64,000 nt of DNA, from positions 28,826-92,825 of the forward strand of contig DASXLI010000104.1 of the NCBI GenBank assembly GCA_036496285.1, given 5' to 3'. A program made the position numbers and the translations under genes. The notes under the pieces are model-generated. The model made no database searches and was not told where the DNA came from. It worked only from the letters and a program-made list of their open reading frames with translations. Source of the DNA: DP-19 sp036496285. Its GTDB lineage: Bacteria > Desulfobacterota > Binatia > UTPRO1. Below are positions 25,579-34,668 of this stretch, piece by piece; within the stretch, counting starts at the first letter, position 1, and each line of letters opens with the position of its first letter.

Positions 25579-26289
25579 TCACGACGCGGTGAAGACGAGA
25601 ACGTATTGATACGGCAGGACTCCGGGCTCGGCCGCGAGGCGGTAGCCGGCGGCCTCCATCTCGCGCACGACCTGATCGCGCGCGAGTTTGTGCTCGGGTG
25701 GGGGCCCGACCGGCAGCGGCTGCGCCTGCCAGTCGACGATCGCGACGCGGCCCGACGGCCGCAGCACGCGCCGCAGCCGGCGCAGGTACTCCAGGCGCCG
25801 GTCGAGATGGTGGAACGTGTCGACGATCAGCACGAGATCGACCGCGCCACGCGGCAGGCGCGAGTCGTCGAACGAGGCGAGGAGCGGCGCGACGTTCGGC
25901 GTGTGCTCCTGCTCGGCGCGCTCGCGCAGGTGCGCGACGAGGTTCGGCTCGGTGTCGACCGCGAAGACCGTGCCGCGCTCGCCGACCGCGCCCGCGAGGT
26001 AGCGGCTGAAGTAGCCGGTGCCGGCGCCGAGGTCGGCGACGGTCATGCCCGGCCGGATGGCGAGCGCCGCGACGAGCTCCCGCGGCTTCTGCCAGGCGTC
26101 GCGCGCCGGATCGTCGAAGACCGCCGACCACTGCTTCACGTCGTCGAAGGGATGGCGGCTCGTCGCCTCGAAGGGTGCGTGCGTCGGTGCGGGCGAGGGA
26201 TCCGCAGCCCACGCGCCGGCCGCGGCGACGGTGCCGGCGAGCACGGCCGCGGCGGCGGCGTATCGGCGGCGCGACGGTGCGCGGCTCAT
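25579..26289 (-). CDS. Class I SAM-dependent methyltransferase with signal-like N-terminus
   Basis: A 236-residue protein whose methyltransferase core is clear: motif I VADLGAGTGYFSRYLA, acidic VFAVDTEPN, motif II-like DLVLIVDTFHHL, and VLRPSGRVAIVDW. Ahead of it the N-terminus MSRAPSRRRYAAAAAVLAGTVAAAGAWAADPSP looks like a Sec or Tat-type signal peptide with a cleavage site after AWA. Export is odd because SAM is cytoplasmic, although annotated relatives with such leaders exist. A shorter start inside is not supported by a codon in the right place. Substrate unknown. Confidence 0.85.
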   Translation of the reverse strand: MSRAPSRRRYAAAAAVLAGTVAAAGAWAADPSPAPTHAPFEATSRHPFDDVKQWSAVFDDPARDAWQKPRELVAALAIRPGMTVADLGAGTGYFSRYLAGAVGERGTVFAVDTEPNLVAHLRERAEQEHTPNVAPLLASFDDSRLPRGAVDLVLIVDTFHHLDRRLEYLRRLRRVLRPSGRVAIVDWQAQPLPVGPPPEHKLARDQVVREMEAAGYRLAAEPGVLPYQYVLVFTAS

Positions 26290-26378
26290 GGCGCCAGCTC
26301 TACGCCAATGCGCGGCCGCTGTGAACGCGGGCGGCCATGCCGTTCCGCGCCGCGCCGGGCGCTGGTATGGTTGCGCGC

Positions 26379-27122
26379 ATGACCGCCGTCCTGCGCGCGC
26401 GCGCCGGCGAGCGCCTCGTCCGCATCGCCCACCGCGGCGCCTCGGCGAGCGCGCCGGAGAACACGCACGCCGCCTTCGCGGCGGCGCTCGGGCTCGGCGT
26501 CGACGCGATCGAGCTCGACTGCCAGCTCTCCGCCGACGGCGTGCCCGTCGTGATCCACGACGAGACGCTCGAGCGCACGACGAGCGGTATCGGGCCGGTG
26601 CGCGCCAAGCCGTGGGCGGAGCTCTGCCGGCTCGACGCCGGCGGCTGGAAGGGCGCGGCCTTCCGCGGCGAGCGCATCCCGCTCCTCGAGGACGTGTTGA
26701 CGCAGCTCGACGGCCGCGCCGTCCTGAACGTCGAGATCAAGAGCGCAAGCGACGTCGGCGAGATCGAGGCGCCGCTCGTCGCGCTCGTGCGCACGCGCGG
26801 CGCGCTGCCGTGGGTGATCTTCTCTTCCTTCCACGAGGGCGCGGTGCGGAACGTGCGCGCGGCATCGGCCGACGCGGCGATCGGCATCCTCTGGGACCGG
26901 GCGCCGGTCAGCCGGTCGATCGCGCTCGCGCGCGAGCTCGGCGCGCGCTGCATCGTGCCGAGCGTGCGCCGCACGACGCCGGAGCTCATCGCGGAGGCGC
27001 ACGCGCACGACCTCGGCGTCTGGGTGTGGACGGTGAACGAGCTCGCCGAGATGCGCCGGCTCGCCGGTGCCGGCGTCGACGCGCTCTTCAGCGACTACCC
27101 CGAGCGCTTGGCCGAGCTCTGA
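26379..27122 (+). CDS. Glycerophosphodiester phosphodiesterase
   Basis: It splits glycerophosphodiesters into sn-glycerol 3-phosphate and an alcohol. The 247-residue TIM-barrel enzyme has RIAHRGASASAPENTHAAF with catalytic His and Arg, AIELDCQLSADGVPVVIHDETLERTT with the metal-binding Glu/Asp and second His, and VLNVEIKS. The C-terminal VWTVNELAEMRRLAGAGVDALFSDYP completes the GDPD signature. There is no signal peptide, so it is the cytoplasmic UgpQ type. ATG 26379 is chosen; 26367 and 26337 are alternative in-frame starts. Its 3' end overlaps the convergent protease gene by 28 bases. Confidence 0.93.
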   Translation: MTAVLRARAGERLVRIAHRGASASAPENTHAAFAAALGLGVDAIELDCQLSADGVPVVIHDETLERTTSGIGPVRAKPWAELCRLDAGGWKGAAFRGERIPLLEDVLTQLDGRAVLNVEIKSASDVGEIEAPLVALVRTRGALPWVIFSSFHEGAVRNVRAASADAAIGILWDRAPVSRSIALARELGARCIVPSVRRTTPELIAEAHAHDLGVWVWTVNELAEMRRLAGAGVDALFSDYPERLAEL

Positions 27123-29791
27123 CGGCGGCTCCGCGGCGCCGACGCGCGCGGGCCGACGATCGCCAGCGTGTACGCGTTCAGGTTGAAGTAGCCGCGCGCC
27201 GCCGCCTGCACCGCGGCGGGCGTCACCTGGCCGAGCGACTCACGGTAGCGCTCGCCGCCGTCGATGCCGAGGCCGTAGAGCTCGTTGAACGTGAGCTCGT
27301 CGCCCTGCGAGGTGTTGGTCTGCAGCGAGATCTCGTAGCTGCCGAGCAGGAACTTGCGCGCCTGCTCGAGCTCGGTCGCCGAGATCGGCTCGTCGCGCAG
27401 CTTGCGCAGCTCGGTCAGCACGCCGGCGACCGCGCGGTCGACGACGCTCGGGTCGCACGCGAAGTAGATGCCGAAGACGCCGGGATCGACACCCTCGGAG
27501 GCGAACGCGCTCACGCTGTACGCGAGCCCCTGCCGGTCGCGCAGCTCGAGGAAGAGCCGTCCGCCTTGCCGCGACAGCACCGCCTCCAGCACCTTCAGCA
27601 CGGCGCGGTCGGAGTCGGTGATGCGGCCACCGCGCATGCCGAGCACGAAGTGCGTCTGCTGGCGGTCGAGGTGGCGGGTGAGCCGCCGGATGCGCGACGG
27701 CGGCGCCGCGGGCAGCGGGCGCGGCAGCGCCCGGGGCGCGGGCAGATCGCCGAGCGCCGCCTCGAGGCGATCGAGCATCCAGCCGGCGTCGAGGTCGCCG
27801 ACGGCGGTGACCACCAGCCGGCTCGGCACCAGCAGCCGGCGGTAGTAGGCGGCGAGCGCGGTCCGGTTGAAGCTCGTCACCGACGCGCGGGTGCCGAGCA
27901 TCGGCAGGCCGTAGGGGTGCTGCGGGAAGTGCGCCGAGTAGAAGAGCTCGACCGCGCGCTGCGCCGGCTCGTCGTCGCGGTTGGCGATCGCGACCAGCAG
28001 CTCGCGGCGGCGCTTCTCGACCTCGTCCGCCGGGAACGTCGGGTAGCGCAGCACCTCGAGGAAGAGCTCGGTGCCCTCCTCGGCGTGGCGCGCGATGAAT
28101 TGGCCGCGCAGGCCGAAGGAGTTCCGACCGGCGAAGCCGTCGAGCCCGCCCGCCAGCGACTCGACCGCGCGCCCGAGGCTCTCGCGCGAGTGGTGCCGGC
28201 TGCCGCGGGTGAGGAGCCCGGCGAGGAAGCCATTGATGCCGCAGGTATCCGGGCGCTCGAGCAGGAGGCCGCCGAGGGTCGCCGCGCGGATCGCGACGAG
28301 CGGCACCGCGTGGTGCTCCTTCACGATGAGGCGCACGCCGTTCTCGAGCGTGCGCGCGTGCATTCCGGGACGCGGATTGGCGCGCGGGCGCGCCGCCGAG
28401 GCGCCGCGCGACGCGCGGTCCGCGAGCGGCGCGACCGCCGGCGCCGACCACGCGTCGGCGAGCGCGGCCTTCGTCGGCACGAGCTTCGCCGCGTCGGGGC
28501 CGGCGAGCACCGCGACCAGGTTCTGCGGCTGGAAGTAGGTGTGCGCGACGCGCTCGACGTCCTCGCGCGTCACCGCGGCGAGGTCGGCCAGGTAGCGTGT
28601 CTCGTAGTCGGGGTTGTCGAAGACGCATTGCGAGTACCCGAGGAGGCGCGCCTGTCCCTGCATCGTCTCCTTGCGGTAGACGAACTCGCTCTCGAGGTTG
28701 CTGCGGGCGCGCGTCAGCTCGGAGCGCCCGACCTTCTCCGTGCGCAGGCGGACGAGCGCGCTCAGCATCTCGCGCGTGGCGGCGGCGATCTTCTTGCGCT
28801 CGAGCGACGCCAGCAGCACGAAGAGGCCCGGGTCCTGCGGCGTGTAGGCGAACGCCGAGACGGAGTTCACCAGCTCCTTCTGCGCCTCGAGCGTGTGCAC
28901 GAGGCGGGTGCTCTCGCCGCCGGCCAGCACGTAGGCGAGGAGATCGAGCGCGACCGCGTCGGGATCGTGCGCCGAGGGGACGCGGAAGCCGAGCAGCAGG
29001 TGGTGCTCCTGCACCGCCATGTCGACCGTGGCGGTGTGCATCGCGAGCTGCGGCGGCTCGACCGTGCGTTCGCGCGCCGGCAGCGCCGCCGGCTGCCAGT
29101 CGGTGAAGGCGGCGCTCACCTGCGAGCGCACCTCGTCGAGGCTCACGTCGCCGACGACCACCAGGACGACGTTGTTCGGGCGGTACCAGCGGTGGAAGAA
29201 GTCGAGCACGCGCGGGCGGTCGAGGGCCTCGATCGTCTTCCGCCAGCCGATCACCGGGCGGCCGTAGGGATGGCTCTGGAATGCGAGGCGGAAGAGCTCG
29301 GTGTAGGCGCGCGAGACCGGCATGTCCTCCGAGCGTTTCCACTCCTCCATGACGACGTTCAGCTCGCGCGCCAGCTCGTCGGCGTCGAACGTGGAGTTGC
29401 GAAGCGCGTCGGCGAGAATGTCGAGGCCGGTCGCGAAGTACCGGCCGGCGAGCACGAGGTGGTAGACGGTGTGGTCGGACGTCGTGAACGCGTTGATCAA
29501 GCCGCCCGACGACTCGACCTCCGCGGCGATCTGCCCGACGCCGCGCCGCGCGGTGCCCTTGAAGAGCATGTGCTCATGCACGTGCGCCACGCCCGCTTCG
29601 ACGTCGTGCTCGTCGGCGGCGCCGACCTTCACCCACGCTTGCAGCGCGACGACCGGTGCGAAGTGATCCTCGCGCACGATCACCTGCATGCCGTTGGCGA
29701 GCGTGAAGCTCTCGGTGCCCGCCGCGCCTGGGCCGCCCGCGTGTCGCGCGACGACGAAGGCGCGCGCGCCGTCAGATTTTCTTGACTCCAT
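27095..29791 (-). CDS. M16 zinc metallopeptidase, two fused units
   Basis: An 898-residue protein built of two M16 (pitrilysin/insulinase) units. The first carries the inverted zinc motif HVHEH (His70, Glu73, His74) plus the downstream Glu region, so it is catalytic. The second (from about residue 475) begins RTLENGVRLIVKEHHAVPLVAIRA but has GINGFLAGLL where HxxEH should be, so it is the inactive partner half. This gives the active/inactive pairing known for M16 proteases in one chain. No N-terminal signal peptide is obvious. It overlaps the convergent GDPD gene by 28 bases. Substrate, perhaps peptides, is unknown. Confidence 0.92.
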   Translation of the reverse strand: MESRKSDGARAFVVARHAGGPGAAGTESFTLANGMQVIVREDHFAPVVALQAWVKVGAADEHDVEAGVAHVHEHMLFKGTARRGVGQIAAEVESSGGLINAFTTSDHTVYHLVLAGRYFATGLDILADALRNSTFDADELARELNVVMEEWKRSEDMPVSRAYTELFRLAFQSHPYGRPVIGWRKTIEALDRPRVLDFFHRWYRPNNVVLVVVGDVSLDEVRSQVSAAFTDWQPAALPARERTVEPPQLAMHTATVDMAVQEHHLLLGFRVPSAHDPDAVALDLLAYVLAGGESTRLVHTLEAQKELVNSVSAFAYTPQDPGLFVLLASLERKKIAAATREMLSALVRLRTEKVGRSELTRARSNLESEFVYRKETMQGQARLLGYSQCVFDNPDYETRYLADLAAVTREDVERVAHTYFQPQNLVAVLAGPDAAKLVPTKAALADAWSAPAVAPLADRASRGASAARPRANPRPGMHARTLENGVRLIVKEHHAVPLVAIRAATLGGLLLERPDTCGINGFLAGLLTRGSRHHSRESLGRAVESLAGGLDGFAGRNSFGLRGQFIARHAEEGTELFLEVLRYPTFPADEVEKRRRELLVAIANRDDEPAQRAVELFYSAHFPQHPYGLPMLGTRASVTSFNRTALAAYYRRLLVPSRLVVTAVGDLDAGWMLDRLEAALGDLPAPRALPRPLPAAPPSRIRRLTRHLDRQQTHFVLGMRGGRITDSDRAVLKVLEAVLSRQGGRLFLELRDRQGLAYSVSAFASEGVDPGVFGIYFACDPSVVDRAVAGVLTELRKLRDEPISATELEQARKFLLGSYEISLQTNTSQGDELTFNELYGLGIDGGERYRESLGQVTPAAVQAAARGYFNLNAYTLAIVGPRASAPRSRRQSSAKRSG

Positions 29792-29909
29792 GCCGAAAGT
29801 ATCTAAAGTACGACCCCGTTCCGCGCCAGCGGGGCGAATCAGTGACTCCCGTCTGCCTCGTGACGCACGAAAGCCACTCCATCTGCACCGGAGGGGGGTG
29901 AACTATTGC

Positions 29910-30110
29910 ATGGCCGGAGTAAGGGTCAAGGACAACGAACCGATCGAGAGCGCCATCCGGCGCTTCAAGAAGCAATGTGAGAAGGCCGGCATCCTCGCCG
30001 AGCTGCGCAAGCGAGAGCACTACGAGAAGCCGAGCGTGAAGAAGAAGAAGAAAGCGCTCGCCGCGAAGAAGCGCGCCCTCAGGCGCGCGAGTCGAACGCA
30101 GCACGCGTGA
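29910..30110 (+). CDS. rpsU: 30S ribosomal protein S21
   Basis: A 66-residue basic protein of the small subunit. It reads MAGVRVKDNEPIESAIRRFKKQ at the N-terminus, has the CEKAGILAELRKREHYEKPS core, and ends in a Lys/Arg-rich tail; length and order match S21. A GGAGGGGGG lies upstream of ATG 29910. It heads the rpsU-(cvpA)-dnaG-rpoD series. Confidence 0.96.
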   Translation: MAGVRVKDNEPIESAIRRFKKQCEKAGILAELRKREHYEKPSVKKKKKALAAKKRALRRASRTQHA

Positions 30111-30177
30111 GTTGCGCCTAATCGAAGCAACTTCCAGCGCGAGAAAGAGTTGAACACGCGCGGGTGATCGGAGTAAG

Positions 30178-30212
30178 ACGAGCCGGCGGCGACGAGGGTC
30201 GCGCCGGCTCGT
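30178..30212 (+). terminator. Hairpin after rpsU, possible attenuator or terminator
   Basis: An 11-bp perfect stem (ACGAGCCGGCG with its complement) around a 13-nt loop lies 67 bases after rpsU and about 100 bases before the CvpA-family gene. No T-run follows, so it may be a partial terminator or processing site separating highly expressed S21 from dnaG and rpoD, as known for this operon in other bacteria. Inference only. Confidence 0.4.
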
Positions 30213-30312
30213 TGCATCAAGCAGCAGTCGGGATCTTGGGCGTCTTCGCAGTTGGACGTGCGGGTGGGGTGGCGGATGCGGCGGCTTACCTACGGGAACG
30301 GGGCGTGCGGGT

Positions 30313-30855
30313 GTGAATCGGATCGACGTGGTCCTCGCCATCGTCCTCTTGCTCTTCGCCGTGCGCGGCTTCTGGCGGGGTTTCTCGCGTGAGTTCTTCG
30401 GCTTCATCGGTCTGATCGGCGGCCTCGCGGTCGCGGCCGCGTCCTACGCGGCGGCCACCGTCTACATGCCCGAGGCGATCCCGGAGCGCTTGCGCCCGAT
30501 TGCCGCGTTCGCCGCCGTCTTCTTCGCCGTCGACTTCCTCGCCATCCTCATCGGCGCGATCGTCCATCGCCTGCTCGGCATCCTCTTCCTCTCGCCGGTC
30601 AACCGGATCGCCGGCGCCGTCTTCGGGGTCGCCAAGGGCGCCGCCATGACGATGATCGCGCTCCTCCTGGTGCGTGCCTACGCTCCGATCCCCTCGCTCA
30701 CCGACGAGCTCCAGCAATCGCGCATCGCCGCCCAGCTCCTCGGGCTCGCCGGCGATCTGCGCGAGAGCGACCACGTGCCGCAGCAGCGCTCGCTGCGGCT
30801 CGACATGGACACGCTCGCCGCCGGACATCCGGCGGCCGGCGCCGGGGAGCGCTAG
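30313..30855 (+). CDS. CvpA-family inner membrane protein
   Basis: A 180-residue protein starting with GTG 30313 and reading VNRIDVVLAIVLLLFAVRGFWRGFSREFFGFIGLIGG, the characteristic CvpA N-terminus, followed by three further hydrophobic segments (IAAFAAVFFAVDFLAILIGAIVH, LSPVNRIAGAVFGVAKGAAMTMIALLLV). The tail is soluble. CvpA proteins are four-helix membrane proteins linked to envelope homeostasis and colicin V export; the role is not settled. It sits between rpsU and dnaG, three bases before the dnaG start. Confidence 0.88.
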   Translation: MNRIDVVLAIVLLLFAVRGFWRGFSREFFGFIGLIGGLAVAAASYAAATVYMPEAIPERLRPIAAFAAVFFAVDFLAILIGAIVHRLLGILFLSPVNRIAGAVFGVAKGAAMTMIALLLVRAYAPIPSLTDELQQSRIAAQLLGLAGDLRESDHVPQQRSLRLDMDTLAAGHPAAGAGER

Positions 30856-30858
30856 CCG

Positions 30859-32643
30859 GTGCGCGGGCGGATTCCCGAGGACATCCTCACGCGCATCCGC
30901 GAGCGCGCCAACATCGTGGAGATCGTCGGCGCGCAGGTCGGCCTGCGGCGCGTCGGCCGCAACCACGTCGGCCTCTGCCCGTTCCACGCCGAGAAGACGC
31001 CGTCTTTCACCGTCAACGAGGACCGCGGCATCTACCACTGCTTCGGCTGCGGCGCAGGCGGCAACGTCTTCTCGTTCCTGATGCGGCTCGAGGGCACGCC
31101 GTTCCCGGAGATCGTCGAGCGGCTGGCGCGCCAGTACGGCGTCGAGCTGCCGGAGCACGGCGAGGACGATCCGGCGCTGCGCCAGCGCGAGGCGCTCTTC
31201 CGCCTGAACGACCAGGTGGCGCGCTTCTTCCACCGCTACCTCTGGGACGCGGCCGAGGCCGCGCCGGCGCGCGACTACCTCGAGGAGCGCGGCATCGGTC
31301 GCGAGATCGCCGATCGCTTCCTGCTCGGCTACGCGCCCGCCCGCTCCGACGCGCTGGTGCGCAAGCTGCGCGAGGGCGGCCAGTCGCTCGAGTCGGCGGT
31401 CCGGCTCGGCCTGATCCGCGAGCGGCGCGAGGGCGGCGGCCACTACGACCTCTTTCGCGCGCGCCTCATCTTCCCGATCACCGACTCGTCGGGCCGCGTC
31501 GTCGGCTTCGGCAGCCGCAGCGTGCCGGGCACGCCGAGCGCCACGGGCGACCTGCCGAAGTACCTGAACTCGCCGGAGACGCCCCTCTATAGGAAGGGCT
31601 CGCATCTCTACGGGCTTGCCGTGGCGCGCGACGCCATCCGCCGCGCCGACCGCGTGCTCGTGGTCGAGGGCTACTTCGACGTGCTGGCCCTGGCGCAGGG
31701 CAGGATCGGCCACGTCGTCGCCTCGCTCGGCACCGCGCTCACCCTCGGCCAGCTCGAGGTCGTGAAGCGCTTCACCCGGAACGTCGTCGCCTTCTTCGAC
31801 GGCGACAACGCGGGGCGCGCGGCGGCGGAGAAGAGCCTGCCGATCTTCTTCGAGGCCGGGCTCTGGGGCCGGGCCGCCTTCCTTCCCGGCAGCGACGATC
31901 CCGACACGTTCGTCCGCCGCGAAGGCGCGGAGGCGGCGCTCGCGCTCATCGGGCGCGCCATCCCGCTCTTCGAGTTCTATCTCGATCGCGTGGTCGGGCC
32001 GGAGAGCTCGCCGGCGGAGCGCGCCATGGTGGCGCAACGGGTGTCGGGCTGGCTCGCCAAGATCACCGATCCGTTCGAGTACGACATCACGGCGCGCGCC
32101 GCCGCCGAGCGCCTCGGCCTCGGCGAGGAGATGCTGCGCAAGCAGGGCGGCCGTCCGGCCGCGGCGAAGGCCGCCGCGCCGGCCGCGACCAAGGCGCCCG
32201 GGCCCGAGGGCCTGCTCGTCGAGCTCATGCTCGCGAGCCCGGCGGCGATCGCGCGCGTCGCCGACGCGGAGGTGGTCGCGCTCTTCGCCGAGCCGCAGCT
32301 GCGGGCGCTGGCGGAGGAGATGATCACGTGCGCGCGGCAGGGCGGCAGCGGCGACGCCGCGACGCTCTTGATGCGGCTCGACGAGCCGACCGCCGCGCGC
32401 GTCGCGGCACGGCTCGTGGGCGGGGAAGAGACGACGGAGGAGCATGGGGATGCGGAGGCCGATTCGACCATGATGAGACTCGTCGACGATTGCGTCGCGG
32501 CGCTGCGCGAGCGCGCCGCGCGGCACGATCGGCAGGCGCTCGTGCGGCGCATCCGCGCCGCCGAGGGCGAGGGGGACGTCGCTGCCGTCGTGGAGGCGCA
32601 GCGCGAGCTCGAGCACCTGAAGCGCGGCGGAGCGCGGCCATGA
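30859..32643 (+). CDS. dnaG: DNA primase
   Basis: It makes RNA primers at the replication fork. The 594-residue protein has the CHC2 zinc site (Cys40, His43, Cys61, Cys64: CPFHAEKTPSF...YHCFGCGAGG), the catalytic core with IFPITDSSGRVVGFGSR, and the TOPRIM domain with VLVVEGYFDVLAL and VAFFDGDNAGR acidic residues. A C-terminal helicase-interaction region follows an Ala/Lys-rich linker. GTG 30859 is the start, just past the CvpA gene's stop. The TGA overlaps the rpoD start (ATGA). Confidence 0.96.
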   Translation: MRGRIPEDILTRIRERANIVEIVGAQVGLRRVGRNHVGLCPFHAEKTPSFTVNEDRGIYHCFGCGAGGNVFSFLMRLEGTPFPEIVERLARQYGVELPEHGEDDPALRQREALFRLNDQVARFFHRYLWDAAEAAPARDYLEERGIGREIADRFLLGYAPARSDALVRKLREGGQSLESAVRLGLIRERREGGGHYDLFRARLIFPITDSSGRVVGFGSRSVPGTPSATGDLPKYLNSPETPLYRKGSHLYGLAVARDAIRRADRVLVVEGYFDVLALAQGRIGHVVASLGTALTLGQLEVVKRFTRNVVAFFDGDNAGRAAAEKSLPIFFEAGLWGRAAFLPGSDDPDTFVRREGAEAALALIGRAIPLFEFYLDRVVGPESSPAERAMVAQRVSGWLAKITDPFEYDITARAAAERLGLGEEMLRKQGGRPAAAKAAAPAATKAPGPEGLLVELMLASPAAIARVADAEVVALFAEPQLRALAEEMITCARQGGSGDAATLLMRLDEPTAARVAARLVGGEETTEEHGDAEADSTMMRLVDDCVAALRERAARHDRQALVRRIRAAEGEGDVAAVVEAQRELEHLKRGGARP

Positions 32644-34442
32644 CCCCGCTCGAGCTGCGGAGCCGGAAGGACGTGCAGGAGCTGATCGCCGTCGGCAAGG
32701 CGAAGGGCTTCATCACGCTCGACGACGTGACCCGCCATCTCCCCTCCGACTTCCTGTCGCGCGAGCACATCCAGCGCATCCTCGTGATGGTCGGGGAGAT
32801 GGCGATCAACGTCGTCGTTGAGCAGGAGGACTCCGACACCGAGCTCGTGGTGGTCGAGGAGGTCGAGGTCGATCCGGTCGAGGCGCAAGACGTGCAAGAC
32901 GCACCGGACGCGCAGGACGCGCCGGGCGCGGTCGAGGACGAGACCGAGCGTCCCGCCGACGAGCTGCCCGCCAGCGCCGATCCGGTCCGGCGCTATCTCT
33001 ACGACATCGTGCGCATCCCGCTCCTCGGGCGGGAGGGCGAGGTGGCGCTGGCGCAGAAGGTCGAGCAGGGAACGACGCAGGTGCGGAGCGAGGCGTTCGC
33101 GTCGCCGCTGGCGCTCGGCTACGTCTGCGACCTCGCCGACCGCCTGGAGCGCGGCGAGCTCTCGATCGACGCCGTGCTCGGTGAGCCGGAGGACGAGACC
33201 GAGGATGCCGCCGCCGCCAAGGAACGGGCGCGGCAGTTCCTCGCCGGCGTCGCGCGGGTGCGGCGTCTGCTCACGGCCAGCGGACGGACGCAGCCGCCGG
33301 CGCGCGCGGCGCGCGAGCAGCAGCGTCGCGTCGAGGCGGTCGCCGCGCTCGGCCTGGCGCGCCGGCACTTCGCCGCGATCGTCGGCTCGATCCGCTCGGC
33401 GGCCGTCGCCGCGGACCGGTGCGCGACGACGCTGCGGCGTTGCGAGGAGCGCTTCGAAAGCCGCCCGATCGACGTCGCGCGCATGGCGCACCTGCTCGAG
33501 CTCGACCGCCGCGGCCGCAAGCTCGACGGCGGCCGCCTGAAGGAGGCGCAGCGCTTCTTCACCCGCCACCGCCTCGCCGCTGCAGAGGCCGAGGCCGTGG
33601 GCGCCGAGATCGCGCGCGCGATGCGCGAGCTGCGCGACATCGAGCGCAGCGCCGGCGTGTCGGCGGAGGAGCTGGCGCGCGTCGTCGCCGCCGTCCGCGA
33701 TGGCGAGCGCCGCGCCGAGGAGGCCAAGACCCGCCTCGTCGAGGCCAACCTCCGTCTCGTCGTGAGCCTCGCCAAGCGCTACTCGCAGCGCGGCCTGCCG
33801 CTCCTCGATCTCATCCAGGAAGGCAACATCGGCCTCATGCGCGCGGTCGAGAAGTTCGACTACCGGCTCGGCTACCGCTTCTCCACCTACGCGACGTGGT
33901 GGATCCGCCAGGCCGTGAGCCGCGCGCTCGCCGACCAGGCGCGCACGATCCGCGTGCCGGTGCACATGGTCGAGGCGCTCAACAAGGTCATGCGTACGGC
34001 GCGGGTGATGGTGCAGGAGACGGGCCGCGACCCGAGCGAGGAGGAGCTGGCGCAGCGCCTCGGCATGCCGCTCGAGAAGGTGCAGCGCATCACCCGCATC
34101 GTGCAGGATCCGATCTCGCTCGAGACCCCGCTCGGCGACGACGGCGACAGCCAGCTCGGCGACCTCGTGGCCGACCCGCGCGCCGTCTCGCCAGCCGACG
34201 CGGTCGCCAATTCGCACCTCCGCAAGCAGGCGGCGCGCGCCCTCTCGGCGCTCTCGCCCCGCGAGGAGCAGATCCTGCGGATGCGCTTCGGCATCGGCGG
34301 CGGCATCGACCACACCCTGGAGGAGGTCGGCAGCGCCTTCGCGGTGACGCGCGAGCGCGTCCGCCAGATCGAGGCGAAGGCGCTCCGCAAGCTGCGCCAC
34401 CCGATGCGGCGCCAGCATCTGCGCGATTTCCACGGCGATTGA
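32640..34442 (+). CDS. rpoD: Primary sigma factor RpoD (sigma-70)
   Basis: A 600-residue housekeeping sigma factor. Region 1.1 is at the N-terminus (LIAVGKAKGFITLDDVTRHLP), then an acidic linker (VQDAPDAQDAPG), region 1.2 (DPVRRYLYDIVRIPLL), and region 2 (EANLRLVVSLAKRYS, LLDLIQEGNIGLMRAVEKFDYRLGYRFSTYATWWIRQ). Region 3 follows, then region 4 with the helix-turn-helix TLEEVGSAFAVTRERVRQIEAKALRKLR. The start overlaps the dnaG stop by ATGA. The between-region-1/2 insert of about 200 residues is the non-conserved region usual in group 1 factors. Confidence 0.97.
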   Translation: MTPLELRSRKDVQELIAVGKAKGFITLDDVTRHLPSDFLSREHIQRILVMVGEMAINVVVEQEDSDTELVVVEEVEVDPVEAQDVQDAPDAQDAPGAVEDETERPADELPASADPVRRYLYDIVRIPLLGREGEVALAQKVEQGTTQVRSEAFASPLALGYVCDLADRLERGELSIDAVLGEPEDETEDAAAAKERARQFLAGVARVRRLLTASGRTQPPARAAREQQRRVEAVAALGLARRHFAAIVGSIRSAAVAADRCATTLRRCEERFESRPIDVARMAHLLELDRRGRKLDGGRLKEAQRFFTRHRLAAAEAEAVGAEIARAMRELRDIERSAGVSAEELARVVAAVRDGERRAEEAKTRLVEANLRLVVSLAKRYSQRGLPLLDLIQEGNIGLMRAVEKFDYRLGYRFSTYATWWIRQAVSRALADQARTIRVPVHMVEALNKVMRTARVMVQETGRDPSEEELAQRLGMPLEKVQRITRIVQDPISLETPLGDDGDSQLGDLVADPRAVSPADAVANSHLRKQAARALSALSPREEQILRMRFGIGGGIDHTLEEVGSAFAVTRERVRQIEAKALRKLRHPMRRQHLRDFHGD

Positions 34443-34571
34443 GCCGCCCGGCGAGGGACGCCACGGGCGCCGCGCCCGGTGGGGATGTTTTGACGGACGG
34501 CCCCGTGTCTAGTATGGAGTTCAGGTTGCGTGCCGTTTTCAGTGTGGTGTCCGCAGCCTTGGACAGTCGGC

Positions 34572-34645
34572 GGGCCTATAGCTCAGCTGGTTAGAGCGAC
34601 CGGCTCATAACCGGTTGGTCCCAGGTTCGAGTCCTGGTGGGCCCA
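34572..34645 (+). tRNA. tRNA with CAU anticodon, probably tRNA-Ile2
   Basis: A complete 74-nt cloverleaf. The acceptor GGGCCTA pairs with TGGGCCC and the anticodon stem is ACCGG/CCGGT with loop CTCATAA (anticodon CAT). The T-arm is CCAGG-TTCGAGT-CCTGG. No CCA is encoded. The loop and stem sequence CGGCTCATAACCG is like lysidine-modified tRNA-Ile2 rather than elongator tRNA-Met, and it is not an initiator because the first acceptor pair is normal. The Ile2 call assumes a tilS gene elsewhere. Confidence 0.92.
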
Positions 34646-34668
34646 CTTTGGAAGACCGAGGAGACCGC

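Noticed and set aside
26018..29785. 1255-codon open frame on the plus strand
   Set aside because: It is the mirror frame of the M16 protease gene in high-GC DNA. Translation is Arg/Ala/Gly-rich with no domain, and the minus frame has clear motifs.
30286..32616. 776-codon minus-strand frame over cvpA and dnaG
   Set aside because: Shadow of dnaG; residue composition is mirror-like and lacks motifs, while the plus frames carry CHC2 and TOPRIM.
34572..34645. Elongator or initiator tRNA-Met
   Set aside because: Anticodon CAU fits, but the anticodon stem-loop is Ile2-like and the normal first acceptor pair excludes an initiator. Ile2 is preferred, not certain.
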